A stretch of 64,000 nucleotides of DNA from Vreelandella piezotolerans (GTDB lineage Bacteria > Pseudomonadota > Gammaproteobacteria > Pseudomonadales > Halomonadaceae), in contig NZ_CP048602.1 of assembly GCF_012427705.1 (NCBI RefSeq), positions 2,356,001-2,420,000 on the forward strand, given 5' to 3'. Made by a program: the position numbers and the translations under genes. Shown here one piece after another: positions 21,351-31,593 of this stretch; positions within the stretch are counted from its first letter, which is position 1, and each line of letters starts with the position of its first letter. The notes under the pieces are model-generated. The model worked only from the letters and a program-made list of their open reading frames with translations. It did not search any database and was not told the origin of the DNA.

Positions 21351-23267
21351 TCACTGGCCGCGCAAAAATAGGCGGTCGAGCGCTTTCATGCTCATTTGCG
21401 TCCAAGTGGGACGGCCATGATTACATTGATCGCTGCGCTCAGTGCGCTCCATGTCACGTAGCAACGAGTTCATTTCATCGAGCGTCAAACGCCGGTTAGC
21501 CCGCACGCTGCCGTGACACGCCATGGTAGAGAGCAGTTCATGAATACGCGCCTCGACCTGATGCGTGCGACCATAGCGTGACAGCTCTTCGAGCATTTCA
21601 CGCACCAGCTCCTCGGGGTCGGCCTGGGCCAGCAGCGCGGGCAGCTGGCGTACTAGCAGCGTTTCCGGTCCAGCCACATCCAGCTCGACGCCTAGCTGAG
21701 CAATGGCGTCACGCTCGCTCTCTGCGATGGCCACTTCGCTGCGGTTGGCCGCCAGCGACACGGGCACCAGCAGCGGCTGGGTATCGATCCCCTTTGCCGC
21801 TGCCAGCTGGTTTTTCATACGCTCGTAGACGATCCGCTCGTGGGCTGCATGCATATCCACCAGAACGAGTCCCTGTGCGTTCTGTGCCAAGATGTACACG
21901 CCATGCAGCTGGCCCAGCGCAAAGCCAAGCGGCGGCGCTGTCGTGGCATCATGCTCCGGCATGACAGGTGGCGGCGCCTCACGCACTTCCGATGCGGTTG
22001 TGTGTGGGTGGGGCGGGCTAGGTTGTGGCGTTAACAGCGTCTCTTCGTGATCGGGATGCAGCGCCTGATACCCCTGCATGAAGCGGCGCACCCGCTCAGC
22101 GCCGGGGTGTCGCTCGGACGCTTCCGGCAGCGGCATACCCTGCTGCTGCCAGCGGGGAGTCTCTGGCGCAGCGCCCACGCTAGAGACGGTTTCGACCTGA
22201 CCCGTCGGAGCGGCCACCTCATTTTGCTCCTCATCGGTGGGTTTGGAGGCCGCCAAGCAGTGGTGCAAACTGGAATACAGGAAATCATGCACCATACGCC
22301 CATCACGAAAACGTACTTCATGCTTGGTTGGGTGGACGTTGACATCCACCACGTCGGGATCGAGCTCAAGATAAAGCACGAACACCGGGTGGCGACCGTT
22401 GTAGAGCACGTCGCGATACGCCTGACGAACCGCATGCGCAACGAGGCGATCGCGGACCACGCGGCCATTGACGAAGAAGTACTGCTGATCGGCCTGTGAG
22501 CGCGAGTGAGTTGGCAATCCCACCCAGCCACTGAGCCGCAGGCCACCCGCTTCGCGTTCGATGTAGCGGGCGTGTTCGATAAAATTCTTGCCCAACAGCG
22601 ATGCAATACGCCGCTCACGAGAGGCGGGTGAATCTCCCTGGGGAAGCTGATGCACCACTTTCTGATTGTGCTTCAACACCCATGCAATGTCATAACGCGA
22701 TAGCGCCTGACGACGAAAGGCCTCCTCCACATGGGCAAATTCGGTCTTTTCAGTGCGTAAGAACTTGCGCCGCGCGGGCGTGTTGAAAAACAGGTCGCGC
22801 ACCGAGACACTGGTGCCCCGGGGGTGCGGTGCAGGTGTCACCCGGGCCTCCATACCGCGCCCTTCGGCGACGACCCGCCACCCCAGGCGGGGATCTTCCT
22901 CCGCGTTGGAGACCAGCTCCAAGCGCGACACAGAACTGATCGACGCCAGCGCTTCTCCACGAAAGCCCAGTGAACTAACCCCTTCCAGATCCTCGAGGCT
23001 ACTGATCTTACTCGTGGCATGGCGCGCTAATGCCAGCGGCAGGTCCGCCTCGCCGATACCGATGCCGTCATCGCGCACTTTGATCAGCCTTGCGCCGCCC
23101 TGTTCGATCTCTACTTCGATCCGCTGACTGCCCGCATCGATGGCATTCTCGATCAGCTCTTTTGTGACTGACGAGGGGCGTTCGACCACCTCGCCTGCGG
23201 CAATTTGGTTGGCCAGGCGAGGGTCGAGCACATGGATACGACCAGAGAACGAGTTCAATTCAGTCAA
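21351..23267 (-). CDS. mutL: DNA mismatch repair protein MutL
   Basis: GHKL ATPase of about 638 residues that links MutS mismatch recognition to downstream nicking and helicase steps. Motifs in order are [31 protein letters not shown] and [11 protein letters not shown]; the C-terminal dimerisation domain contains the closing [11 protein letters not shown] and [13 protein letters not shown] start at 23267 with GAGG six bases upstream is preferred; the ATG five codons earlier (23282) has no ribosome site. The linker (about 345-440) is Pro-rich. Confidence 0.95.
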   Translation of the reverse strand: MTELNSFSGRIHVLDPRLANQIAAGEVVERPSSVTKELIENAIDAGSQRIEVEIEQGGARLIKVRDDGIGIGEADLPLALARHATSKISSLEDLEGVSSLGFRGEALASISSVSRLELVSNAEEDPRLGWRVVAEGRGMEARVTPAPHPRGTSVSVRDLFFNTPARRKFLRTEKTEFAHVEEAFRRQALSRYDIAWVLKHNQKVVHQLPQGDSPASRERRIASLLGKNFIEHARYIEREAGGLRLSGWVGLPTHSRSQADQQYFFVNGRVVRDRLVAHAVRQAYRDVLYNGRHPVFVLYLELDPDVVDVNVHPTKHEVRFRDGRMVHDFLYSSLHHCLAASKPTDEEQNEVAAPTGQVETVSSVGAAPETPRWQQQGMPLPEASERHPGAERVRRFMQGYQALHPDHEETLLTPQPSPPHPHTTASEVREAPPPVMPEHDATTAPPLGFALGQLHGVYILAQNAQGLVLVDMHAAHERIVYERMKNQLAAAKGIDTQPLLVPVSLAANRSEVAIAESERDAIAQLGVELDVAGPETLLVRQLPALLAQADPEELVREMLEELSRYGRTHQVEARIHELLSTMACHGSVRANRRLTLDEMNSLLRDMERTERSDQCNHGRPTWTQMSMKALDRLFLRGQ

Positions 23268-23314
23268 CCAACACCTCAACATTCAGTATCTAAGTGGTTT
23301 ATTAAGCATGCGTG

Positions 23315-24796
23315 TCACGAACTGGGGATACGTAGCACCTGCCCCACACGAATGATGTCGCCATTCAAATCGTTGGCCTGTTTCAGCTGGTTTACCGGGA
23401 CACCGTGGCGAACGGCAATCGAGGAGAGCGTGTCGCCTGATTGGATGCGATATTCGTCGCCCGTGGGGCTGCGCTGATGATCCCGCTGCCACGCCAGCAG
23501 GCTGGCTGGCGGTGGATTACGCTGAAAATGGTCGCGCAGGCCGCTGAAAATGGCCGTCGAAAGCCCCTGTTGGTGCACTGGGTCGCGCAGGCGACGCTCT
23601 TCGTCGGGATTCGATATAAAGCCCACCTCAATCAGCAGCGATGGAATATCCGGTGATTTCAGCACCATAAAGCCCGCCTGCTCGACCCGGGATTTATGCA
23701 ACCGGTTGACTCGCCCAAGCTGTTCGAGTACCTGCCCGCCAATCGACAGCGAGTCGTTGAGCGTCGCGGTCATGGTAAGGTCCAGCAGCACCCCGCGCAG
23801 CACTTGGTCTTTGTCACGCAGCGACAAACTGCCATCGACACCGCCGATCAGATCCGAGCGATTTTCACTATCGGCCAGCCACTGTGCCGTTTCTGATGTC
23901 GCCCCACGCTGTGACAGCGCATACACCGAGCTACCCTGAGGGCGGGGACTAGTGAAGGCATCGGCGTGAATCGAGACGAAGAAATCGGCCTTCTGCTCAC
24001 GAGCCAGTTGGGTGCGCTGGCGTAAACCGAGGTAGTAGTCGCCATCGCGAATCAGCACGGCTTTGAACCCCTGCGTGCGATTGACGTCGGAGGCGAGCCG
24101 ACGGGCAATTTCCAGCACGACATCTTTTTCACGGGTGCCCGCCGGGCCAATGGCACCCGGGTCCTCGCCACCGTGCCCGGCGTCGATGGCAATGATAATG
24201 TCCCGCTGTGGGTGCGGCTGAGCGGGCTGCACTTCTACCGGCGGCTGATCTGGCGCTGGAGATGGCACGTCGGCCTCTACGCCGGGTAGCCGCGCCTGGG
24301 CCGAGCGCTGTGCCATCATCTCCTGGTCACGAATCATCGCTTCGATGGGATCGATGGGATTTTCCACTGCACTCTCGCCGGGATACTCCAGATCGACCAC
24401 CAGACGATGCCCATACTGGTCGTTAGGCGGAAGCGTAAAATGACGAGGCTCGATAGCACGGTTAAGCTCGAGCACCACCCTCAAGCCGCCCTGGTCTCGC
24501 ACCCCCGTGCGAACGGCTGAAATGGCGCTGCCTTCCAGTGGCAGCGTGGAGGCATCGGTATTGAGCTGACTGTCGTCTAGATCGATCACCAGACGTGACG
24601 GATTGTCCAACGTAAATACGTTGGCTTGCGTGGCCCCCGTGAGATCGAACACCAAACGCGCGTGATCGGGTGCCGCCCAAAGCCGCATGCTCTCGACGTT
24701 GGCCGCCTGCGCGGTGGTCGCACTGGCGGTCAATAAGAACGCACATCCTACCGCGCAGCGGATGAATAGCCGAACGAGGGGTCGTTTCATATCCAT
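23315..24796 (-). CDS. N-acetylmuramoyl-L-alanine amidase with AMIN and LysM domains
   Basis: Exported zinc amidase of 493 residues of the AmiB type, which removes stem peptides from septal peptidoglycan. A signal peptide ends near QAA|NVES (about residue 33); an AMIN domain (about 34-130) targets the septum; the Amidase_3 domain (about 198-430) shows AIDAGHGGEDPGAIG, SIHADAF and the catalytic Glu in SLLIEVGFISN; a C-terminal LysM (about 447-491) begins YRIQSGDTLSSIA. The ATG overlaps the end of tsaE by 10 bases. AmiB is the likely ortholog given the neighbours tsaE and mutL. Confidence 0.93.
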   Translation of the reverse strand: MDMKRPLVRLFIRCAVGCAFLLTASATTAQAANVESMRLWAAPDHARLVFDLTGATQANVFTLDNPSRLVIDLDDSQLNTDASTLPLEGSAISAVRTGVRDQGGLRVVLELNRAIEPRHFTLPPNDQYGHRLVVDLEYPGESAVENPIDPIEAMIRDQEMMAQRSAQARLPGVEADVPSPAPDQPPVEVQPAQPHPQRDIIIAIDAGHGGEDPGAIGPAGTREKDVVLEIARRLASDVNRTQGFKAVLIRDGDYYLGLRQRTQLAREQKADFFVSIHADAFTSPRPQGSSVYALSQRGATSETAQWLADSENRSDLIGGVDGSLSLRDKDQVLRGVLLDLTMTATLNDSLSIGGQVLEQLGRVNRLHKSRVEQAGFMVLKSPDIPSLLIEVGFISNPDEERRLRDPVHQQGLSTAIFSGLRDHFQRNPPPASLLAWQRDHQRSPTGDEYRIQSGDTLSSIAVRHGVPVNQLKQANDLNGDIIRVGQVLRIPSS

Positions 24797-25284
24797 TGAA
24801 TCCCACCACTCTCCCGCGAATTATCGATGATCCTTGCCTCCAACGGCGCTAAGACACGCTGGCCAAAGGCGGTTTCGGCCGTCAAACGCGCCGTTCGACC
24901 CTGCGCCGCTACGCAGAGCTGAATGCGCACATCGGGTGCGGGTAACCAACCCTCGCCTCTGCTGGGCCATTCGATCAGACAGAGAGCATCATCGGCGAGA
25001 ACGTCTCGTCCGCCCATGAATTCAAGCTCTTCTGGGTCTGCCAAACGATACAAATCCAGATGGTAAATGCGTTGATCGCCCAGCTCGTAAGGCTCCACCA
25101 ACGTATAGGTTGGGCTCTTAACGGCTCCCTGATAGCCGTATGCTCTCAAAATGCCGCGCGTCAGGGTGGTTTTACCTGCCCCTAAATCGCCTTCCAAATA
25201 AACGCGCCCGCGACCGCTTAGCGCTCGACCCAGCGCCTCACCAAAGGCAACGTGGGCCACTTCATCGTTCAATTGCACCTGCAT
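24787..25284 (-). CDS. tsaE: tRNA t6A37 synthesis ATPase TsaE
   Basis: 165-residue ATPase needed with TsaB, TsaC and TsaD to make N6-threonylcarbamoyladenosine in tRNA. P-loop EGDLGAGKTTLTRGIL, SPTYTLVEPY, HLDLYRLADPEEL and CLIEWPSRGEG are all family marks. ATG at 25284 has AAGGCGG five bases upstream; an in-frame GTG at 25299 overlapping the nnr stop is the alternative. Middle gene of the nnr-tsaE-ami-mutL run. Confidence 0.94.
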   Translation of the reverse strand: MQVQLNDEVAHVAFGEALGRALSGRGRVYLEGDLGAGKTTLTRGILRAYGYQGAVKSPTYTLVEPYELGDQRIYHLDLYRLADPEELEFMGGRDVLADDALCLIEWPSRGEGWLPAPDVRIQLCVAAQGRTARLTAETAFGQRVLAPLEARIIDNSRESGGIQWI

Positions 25285-25295
25285 GTTGGCCGCCT

Positions 25296-26789
25296 TCACG
25301 GGTTAATGAGCACTCGTGCATAGGATGCCAGATCACTGGCTAACAGGCCACGCTCTCCGGCGGCTTTGGCCGCCTCGTCGCCTGCCAGAGCATGCAGCAT
25401 CGTACCCAGCCAAGCGCTCTGCTCCAAGCCGCCCAGTTGAGCCATCAAGGCGCCCAACATGCCGCTCAGCACATCGCCCATACCGCCGCTCGCCATGCCG
25501 GGATTCCCGTAAGGGCAGACGACCAGTCCGCTGGGACCCGCCACCAGGCTGCCAGCCCCTTTCAGAATCACGACGCCCCCACGGGCGCGCTGCAACGCCC
25601 GGGCGGCCGCCGGACGATCCGCCTGGACATCGGCCACACTGCAGCCCAGCAGTCTGGCCGCTTCGCCAGGGTGAGGCGTCAATACCCAGTCGTCCCGACG
25701 AAGCGTTGGCCAGCGGCTGGCCAGCAGGTTGAGCGCATCGGCATCGATGACGAGCGGTGTCGATGCCTGTAGCGCACTTTGCAGCACTGCCTGGCCCCAG
25801 GCCTCTTGCCCCATCCCTGGCCCAACCACCACGACATCCGCATTGGCGGGCAACTCGGCCACGTCGGCCCCGCTACGCACTGCACGCGCCATGACTTCTG
25901 GGCAGCGCACGAGGCTGGCAGTCAGGTGTTCCTGTGCGGTAGCGAGCGTCACCTTACCTGCTCCTAAGCGCGCTGCCGCCTGAGAGGCTAGCAGCGCCGC
26001 ACCACCAAACCCCGGCGCGCCGCCCATCACCAGTACGTGCCCTAGGCTCCCCTTATGACTGGTGCGCGAACGAGGTGGCAATGCCTCGCTGAGCATTGCC
26101 TCATCCAACCGCCAAGCGGTCGGCGGAATATCGAAAAACGCCTGCGCTTTGACGCCCAGGGGGCGAAAATCGATGTCACCGGCGTAGGCAGGCGCCTCGC
26201 CAGTATGTAGGCCGATTTTGTCGCCAATGAACGTTACCGTGCAGGTGGCCTCGACCGCCGTACCCAGCATCGCGCCGGTATCGGCCGACACTCCCGAAGG
26301 GATATCCAGCGCCAGCACGGGCTGAGACGCGGTGTTAATGGCCGTAATGGCCTGCTTGACGCTGCCTTCGACCTCACCGGTCAATCCCGTACCCAGCAGC
26401 GCATCGACGATGACCTCGCCAGACAGCGTCGTGCTTGGCTGCCACTCTTCGAAGCTGACGCCTGCAGCCGTGGCCAGCTCGGCGGCGCGCGCCACGTCAC
26501 CAGAAAGCGTATCTAGCGGCTTCAGAGAAAGACGCTGCACTTTGAGGCCCGACTGCATGGCCAGCGCTGCCAGCACGTGACCGTCACCGCCGTTGTGACC
26601 GCCGCCACACAGCACGGTCACGCTGCGCGCCTGGGGCCAGCGCGAGCGAAAACTGTGCCAAGCGCTGGAGGCCGCTCGCTGCATCAAGGCAAAGCTGTCG
26701 ATCCCCCCGGCAATGGTACGCCTATCCAACTCACGGACCTGTGATGCGGTGTAGAGAGGACGAAGTGAAGAGGTGTTCAACGTAGACAC
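25296..26789 (-). CDS. nnr: Bifunctional NAD(P)HX epimerase/dehydratase
   Basis: 497-residue metabolite-repair enzyme. The N-terminal half (YjeF_N/NnrE, with CGGGHNGGDGHVLA) epimerises damaged NAD(P)HX; the C-terminal half (NnrD, carbohydrate-kinase fold, with GAPGFGGAALLASQAAAR, TPHPGEAARLL and GNPGMASGGMGDVLSG) dehydrates the S form using ADP. A GTG start at 26789 is chosen because AAGGAG lies five bases before it; an ATG 14 codons upstream lacks such a site. First gene of the long minus-strand block, divergent from queG. Confidence 0.95.
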   Translation of the reverse strand: MSTLNTSSLRPLYTASQVRELDRRTIAGGIDSFALMQRAASSAWHSFRSRWPQARSVTVLCGGGHNGGDGHVLAALAMQSGLKVQRLSLKPLDTLSGDVARAAELATAAGVSFEEWQPSTTLSGEVIVDALLGTGLTGEVEGSVKQAITAINTASQPVLALDIPSGVSADTGAMLGTAVEATCTVTFIGDKIGLHTGEAPAYAGDIDFRPLGVKAQAFFDIPPTAWRLDEAMLSEALPPRSRTSHKGSLGHVLVMGGAPGFGGAALLASQAAARLGAGKVTLATAQEHLTASLVRCPEVMARAVRSGADVAELPANADVVVVGPGMGQEAWGQAVLQSALQASTPLVIDADALNLLASRWPTLRRDDWVLTPHPGEAARLLGCSVADVQADRPAAARALQRARGGVVILKGAGSLVAGPSGLVVCPYGNPGMASGGMGDVLSGMLGALMAQLGGLEQSAWLGTMLHALAGDEAAKAAGERGLLASDLASYARVLINP

Positions 26790-26875
26790 AATGACTCCTT
26801 GTAAAGGCCTTAAATCAACCCTCATGCGCATACCTTACCCGCGTCGTCATACGCGGCATGTCGTGCCAGCGGCTA

Positions 26876-26903
26876 ATGCGTTAGCATAGCGCGCTTAACG
26901 CAT
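26876..26903. repeat. 8-bp inverted repeat between nnr and queG
   Basis: ATGCGTTA (26876-26883) and TAACGCAT (26896-26903) are exact complements separated by 12 bases, in the divergent promoter region just before queG. A protein-binding site is possible. Confidence 0.4.
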
Positions 26904-26918
26904 CACCGTTGACTGACC

Positions 26919-28043
26919 ATGCCAAGTTCCATCACATTTCCACCCTCCAGCGACGCTCTGACCCATGACCACCTGCATCGGCTGGCCGAGCAGATCAAGC
27001 AGTGGGGACGCGAGTTGGGCTTTCAACAGGTCGGCATCGCCGACACGGACCTAGCTGCCCACGAGGCGCACTTGAACCGCTGGCTGGAGAGTGGCTATCA
27101 CGGCGAGATGGCTTTCATGGCCAAGCACGGCACCAAGCGCACGCGCCCCGAGGAGCTGGAACCCGGCACGCAGCGGGTGATCAGCGTGCGCATGGACTAT
27201 CTGCCCGCCGAAGTAGAGAGTGCCAAAGTATTGGGGCAGCCGCACCGCGCCTACGTATCTCGCTATGCATTGGGGCGTGATTATCACAAATTGATGCGCA
27301 AACGTTTGGCGCAGCTAGCCAAGCAAATCGAGCGGGAAGTAGGAAAATTTGGCTTCCGCGCCTTCGTGGACTCGGCGCCGGTGATGGAGCGCGCGCTTGC
27401 CCAGAAGGCGGGGTTGGGGTGGTTCGGCAAAAACGCTATGCTACTGAACCCCAAAGCAGGCTCGCTGTTTTTTCTTGGCGAGCTGTATACCGACCTCCCA
27501 CTGCCCGTCGATGCGCCCTTCGAGCAGGAGCACTGCGGTAGCTGTAGCGCCTGCCGCACTGCCTGCCCCACCGGGGCCATCGTGGACGATAAGGTCGTCG
27601 ATTCGCGCAAGTGCATCTCATATCTCACCATCGAGCTACCCGGCGCCATACCCGAAGAGTATCGGCGCGCCATGGGCAATCGCGTGTATGGCTGCGACGA
27701 TTGCCAGCTCGTTTGCCCGTTCACACGCTTCACGAAAATCACCCAAGAAGCAGACTTCACGCCACGCCACGATCTCGATCGCGCCTCGCTTATTGCGCTG
27801 TTCAGTTGGGGCGAAGAGGAGTTTCTCGACAAGACCGCCGGTAGCCCCATTCGCCGCATCGGTTACGAGCGCTGGCTGCGCAATCTCGCCGTTGGCCTGG
27901 GCAACGCCCCGTGGAGCGATGCCGTCGAGGCCGCGCTATGGGCCAGACGGGCCTACCCAAGCGACCTAGTGCGTGAACATGTTGCCTGGGCACTCGCGGA
28001 GCAGCGCCGCAAGCGTGATGCGCGTATCGCCACGCGCGCCTGA
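26919..28043 (+). CDS. queG: Epoxyqueuosine reductase
   Basis: 374-residue cobalamin- and 4Fe-4S-dependent enzyme that performs the last step of queuosine synthesis in tRNA. The N-terminal corrinoid domain contains LESGYHGEMAFM and VDSAPVMERALAQKAGLGW; two ferredoxin clusters are seen in CGSCSACRTACPTGAI and CDDCQLVCPF. No clear ribosome site precedes the ATG. Converges with orn with a three-base gap. Confidence 0.96.
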   Translation: MPSSITFPPSSDALTHDHLHRLAEQIKQWGRELGFQQVGIADTDLAAHEAHLNRWLESGYHGEMAFMAKHGTKRTRPEELEPGTQRVISVRMDYLPAEVESAKVLGQPHRAYVSRYALGRDYHKLMRKRLAQLAKQIEREVGKFGFRAFVDSAPVMERALAQKAGLGWFGKNAMLLNPKAGSLFFLGELYTDLPLPVDAPFEQEHCGSCSACRTACPTGAIVDDKVVDSRKCISYLTIELPGAIPEEYRRAMGNRVYGCDDCQLVCPFTRFTKITQEADFTPRHDLDRASLIALFSWGEEEFLDKTAGSPIRRIGYERWLRNLAVGLGNAPWSDAVEAALWARRAYPSDLVREHVAWALAEQRRKRDARIATRA

Positions 28044-28046
28044 ACG

Positions 28047-28631
28047 CTACTCCTCTTCGTCGCTGCCCTCTTCCACGCGTAAAAACGTGCGGCGATAGTG
28101 GGCCAGTTCCGCGATCGACTCCTTGATGTCGTCCATGGCCAAGTGGGCGTTTTGCTTCTTGAAGCCCGCCAGCGCACCAGGGTTCCAGCGCTTGGCCAGC
28201 TCTTTGACGGTCGAGACATCCAGGTTGCGGTAGTGGAAAAACGCCCACAGTTCGGGCATTTCCCGCTCCAAAAAGCGGCGGTCCTGGTGAATACTGTTGC
28301 CGCACATCGGCGAAGAGCCTGCAACGACGTACTGGCGTAAAAAATCGAGTGTCTGACGCTCTGCTTCTTGCGTCTCGACGGTGCTCGCTTTCACGCGCGC
28401 CACCAATCCAGACTCACCGTGAGTTTTCTGGTTCCAATCGTCCATATTGGCCAGCAAGCGATCGGGCTGCTTGACGGCGATCACCGGCCCTTCTGCCACG
28501 ACCTTCAAACGAGCATCGGTGATCAGTGTCGCCACCTCGATAATACGCTCTTTATCCGGTTCCAGACCGGTCATTTCCAAATCGATCCACACCAACAGGT
28601 CACTACGCGGTGCGCCGTTTTGCTCGCTCAT
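28047..28631 (-). CDS. orn: Oligoribonuclease
   Basis: 194-residue DEDDh exonuclease that degrades 2-5-mer RNAs and the pGpG made from cyclic di-[23 protein letters not shown] supplies the first acidic pair; [12 protein letters not shown] and [15 protein letters not shown] the rest. The second ATG of the ATGAATGTAATG cluster (28631) is chosen because AAGGA lies nine bases upstream; the first (28640) abuts that site. Divergent from rsgA. Confidence 0.96.
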   Translation of the reverse strand: MSEQNGAPRSDLLVWIDLEMTGLEPDKERIIEVATLITDARLKVVAEGPVIAVKQPDRLLANMDDWNQKTHGESGLVARVKASTVETQEAERQTLDFLRQYVVAGSSPMCGNSIHQDRRFLEREMPELWAFFHYRNLDVSTVKELAKRWNPGALAGFKKQNAHLAMDDIKESIAELAHYRRTFLRVEEGSDEEE

Positions 28632-28777
28632 TACATTCATTCCTTGGTCAGGGTCGCCCTTGTTTCGGCGCAGTGAACAAAAGTGTCGCTTATCTTGCGC
28701 CAACCCGCACCCCATACAGGACAGTGGGCCGCCTAGATGGGTACAATGCCCTCTATTGTAACGATCATCGGGTGGTC

Positions 28778-29797
28778 ATGAGCAAACGTAAATTAAGCCG
28801 TCAGCAGCAGTGGCGCGTCGAGAAAATCCAAGCCGAACGCGCCCAGCGTGCCGAAAAACGTGATGCCAAGGACGCCGAAAAGCTCTCCGCGGGCGAATAT
28901 GGCCCCGAACAGCCGGGCCGCGTCATGGCCCATTTTGGCCGCACGCTGGAAGTTCGTGACGCCGACGGGACGCCCATACGCTGCCACCTGCGCGCCAACC
29001 TCGAGGGTTTGGTGACCGGTGACCGAGTCATCTGGCGGGCAGGCCAGGACGGCTCGGGGGTGGTCGTTGCCCGCGAAGAGCGCGACAGCATCTTAAAGCG
29101 TCCCGACCCCCGCGGTCAGCTCAAGCCGGTCGCGGCCAACATCGACCAGCTGCTGATCGTGTTTGCCGTCGAGCCCGCGCCGCACCCCAACTTGATCGAC
29201 CGTTATCTGGTCGCTGCCGAAGCGACGGGCATCGCGCCGGTACTGGTGCTCAACAAAACGGACCTGCTGCCCGACGATGGCGGCGAGCTGGGCACGCTCT
29301 TGGAGCGCTACCGTGCGCTGGGCTACCCAGTGGTGCGCACCACCACGGCCAATCCCCACGGTTTGGATGCGCTGCGCCAGCAGTTAGAGGGGCGCACGTC
29401 GGTCTTCGTCGGCCAAAGCGGGGTGGGCAAGTCCTCGCTGATCGACCTGCTACTCCCCGATGAAACCCTGCGCATTGGCGCGCTCTCGGAAGATTCGCGT
29501 AAGGGCACGCACACGACCACCACCGCACGGCTCTACGCCATGCGCCGCGACGAGGTCAGCAATGGCGAGCTGATCGACTCACCAGGGATTCGGGAATTTG
29601 GTCTGATCCATCTGGACGAGCAGGACGTAACCGAGGGCTTCATCGAGTTTCATCCCTATTTGGGCCTGTGCCGTTTTCGCGACTGCCGCCACCGCAATGA
29701 GCCAGGCTGTGCTTTACTAGAGGCCGTCGAGGCAGGCAAGATTCATCCAGAGCGCTTTGCCAGCTACCGACGCATACTCGATAGCTTGAACCCGTAG
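28778..29797 (+). CDS. rsgA: Small ribosomal subunit biogenesis GTPase RsgA
   Basis: 339-residue circularly permuted GTPase acting late in 30S maturation. An N-terminal basic helix ([18 protein letters not shown]) leads to an OB fold, then G4 NKTDLL, G1 [10 protein letters not shown], and G3 DSPGIREFG, the permuted order. The zinc knuckle C-x-x-x-x-C-x-H-x-x-E-x-x-C follows ([14 protein letters not shown]). The upstream extension of the frame crosses the orn promoter and is rejected. Confidence 0.96.
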   Translation: MSKRKLSRQQQWRVEKIQAERAQRAEKRDAKDAEKLSAGEYGPEQPGRVMAHFGRTLEVRDADGTPIRCHLRANLEGLVTGDRVIWRAGQDGSGVVVAREERDSILKRPDPRGQLKPVAANIDQLLIVFAVEPAPHPNLIDRYLVAAEATGIAPVLVLNKTDLLPDDGGELGTLLERYRALGYPVVRTTTANPHGLDALRQQLEGRTSVFVGQSGVGKSSLIDLLLPDETLRIGALSEDSRKGTHTTTTARLYAMRRDEVSNGELIDSPGIREFGLIHLDEQDVTEGFIEFHPYLGLCRFRDCRHRNEPGCALLEAVEAGKIHPERFASYRRILDSLNP

Positions 29798-29874
29798 TAA
29801 CGAATTCTCCATGATGGGGTGGCATCGCTACACCCTGTCGTGTTCGTTTTACCATCCAGGACAGGGAACCGGAC

Positions 29875-30717
29875 ATGAGCACTGCCAGCCACTCATCAGA
29901 GCACAACCTACTCCCGCTCATCGTCGAGCCGGAGCAGCTACACGCGCACCTGCAGGCGCCCCAACTGCTCATCATCGACGTGCCCGTCAACGGCGACAGC
30001 TACCGCCAAGGCCACGTTCCTGGCGCCGTCTATCTCGATTTCCGCTACCTGATGCGCGGGGAAGGTCCAGTCCCCAATGACGTGCCATCGGTCGCATTTC
30101 TCTCTAGGCTGTTTAGCGCGCTGGGATTGACCCGCGACACCCATGTGGTGGCCTACGATGACGAAGGCGGCGGCTGGGCGGCACGGCTGCTCTGGACGCT
30201 GGAGCTGATTGGCCACACCCGCTACTCCTACCTGAACGGCGGCATTCACGCCTGGCGTGACGCAGGGCTGGAAGAGAGCACCGAGCTGACCGCCCCGACA
30301 CCCAGCGACTACCACGCCGAGATTCTCAACCCCAACGTCGCCATCACCTGCGACGAGATCAAAGAGAAGCTCGGCGACAAGCGGTTTGCCATCTGGGACG
30401 CCCGCTCCAAGGCGGAGTACGACGGCGAACGCGGTAATAACAAACACTTAGGACACATTCCTGGTGCAGTGAACATGGATTGGCTGGACGCCATGGATCG
30501 CAGCCGCGCGCTGAGAATCCGCGACTACGCCGAGCTGATGACCGAACTCAATGCGCTTGGACTCACTCCCGACATGGAAATTGCCACTCACTGCCAAAGC
30601 CATCACCGCAGCAGCTTTACTTGGCTAGTCGGCAAGGCGCTTGGCTTCAACATGCGCGGCTATGCGGGATCTTGGGGCGAGTGGGGCAATCGCGACGACA
30701 CACCTATCGAGACATGA
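29875..30717 (+). CDS. Two-domain rhodanese sulfurtransferase
   Basis: 280-residue tandem rhodanese. The N-terminal domain (about 10-130) contains [15 protein letters not shown] and is probably inactive; the C-terminal domain holds Cys240 in the loop HCQSHHRSS. That loop resembles thiosulfate sulfurtransferases rather than the CGSGVTA loop of 3-mercaptopyruvate enzymes such as E. coli SseA, so thiosulfate is the more likely donor. Wedged between rsgA and psd, and ends 10 bases before psd. Confidence 0.88.
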   Translation: MSTASHSSEHNLLPLIVEPEQLHAHLQAPQLLIIDVPVNGDSYRQGHVPGAVYLDFRYLMRGEGPVPNDVPSVAFLSRLFSALGLTRDTHVVAYDDEGGGWAARLLWTLELIGHTRYSYLNGGIHAWRDAGLEESTELTAPTPSDYHAEILNPNVAITCDEIKEKLGDKRFAIWDARSKAEYDGERGNNKHLGHIPGAVNMDWLDAMDRSRALRIRDYAELMTELNALGLTPDMEIATHCQSHHRSSFTWLVGKALGFNMRGYAGSWGEWGNRDDTPIET

Positions 30718-30727
30718 AGACATTACT

Positions 30728-31570
30728 GTGACTCTTTCCCAAAAAGCCTTTTCACTGCTGCAGTACCCGCTGCCTCAGCACGCCCTATCACGCCTAACGG
30801 GTAAGTTTGGCCAGTGCGATCACCCTTGGGTAAAAAACACTCTGATCAATGCGTTCATCAAGCGCTTCAACGTGGATATGAGCCAGGCACTCGAGCCAGA
30901 CCCGACCGCCTACTCCACGTTCAACGACTTCTTCACCCGGGCGCTAAGAGCCGATGCGCGCCCACTGGGTGACGGTGTGCTGAGCCCTGCTGACGGCACG
31001 CTCTCTCAGTTTGGCCGCCTCACCACGGCGGGCATGCTAGTGCAGGCAAAGGGGCACACGTTTTCCGCTCAAACGTTGCTGGGCGGCGACAAAAGGTTGG
31101 CCGATGAGTTTTTGAACGGCAGCTTTGCGACGGTCTATCTCTCGCCAAGCGATTATCACCGCGTGCACATGCCGGTAACCGGCACGCTCCGGGAAATGAT
31201 CTACGTGCCTGGGCGTCTCTTCTCGGTCAATCAAGCTACCGCTAACCATGTGCCCGGCTTGTTCGCCCGTAATGAACGCTTAGTCTGTATCTTCGATACC
31301 GAACACGGCCCGATGGCCATGGTGCTGGTGGGCGCCATGATCGTGGCGGCCATCGAGACGGTTTGGTCTGGTCAGGTCACGCCGCTGTCGGGCCACCCGC
31401 AGCGTATGCGCTTCGGGCAGCCCATCGTGCTGGAAAAAGGCGCGGAGATGGGCCGCTTCAAGCTGGGTTCCACCGTGGTCATGTGCTTTGCCAACCCCAT
31501 TATGTTCGGCAACCATGCGCTAGGGACGAAAATCCAGATGGGCCAGTCCCTAGCGACAGCCACGCCTTAA
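30728..31570 (+). CDS. psd: Phosphatidylserine decarboxylase proenzyme
   Basis: 280-residue inner-membrane enzyme making phosphatidylethanolamine. The self-cleavage motif LGST is at 246-249, with Ser248 becoming the pyruvoyl group. Other marks are [24 protein letters not shown] and [11 protein letters not shown]. The GTG start at 30728 yields VTLSQKAF, matching the family start (M-x-x-S-Q-K-x-F); a longer frame overlapping the rhodanese is rejected. The ribosome site is weak, and coupling to the rhodanese stop 10 bases upstream is likely. Confidence 0.95.
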   Translation: MTLSQKAFSLLQYPLPQHALSRLTGKFGQCDHPWVKNTLINAFIKRFNVDMSQALEPDPTAYSTFNDFFTRALRADARPLGDGVLSPADGTLSQFGRLTTAGMLVQAKGHTFSAQTLLGGDKRLADEFLNGSFATVYLSPSDYHRVHMPVTGTLREMIYVPGRLFSVNQATANHVPGLFARNERLVCIFDTEHGPMAMVLVGAMIVAAIETVWSGQVTPLSGHPQRMRFGQPIVLEKGAEMGRFKLGSTVVMCFANPIMFGNHALGTKIQMGQSLATATP

Positions 31571-31593
31571 TGCAAGATGGCCAACGCTATTGG

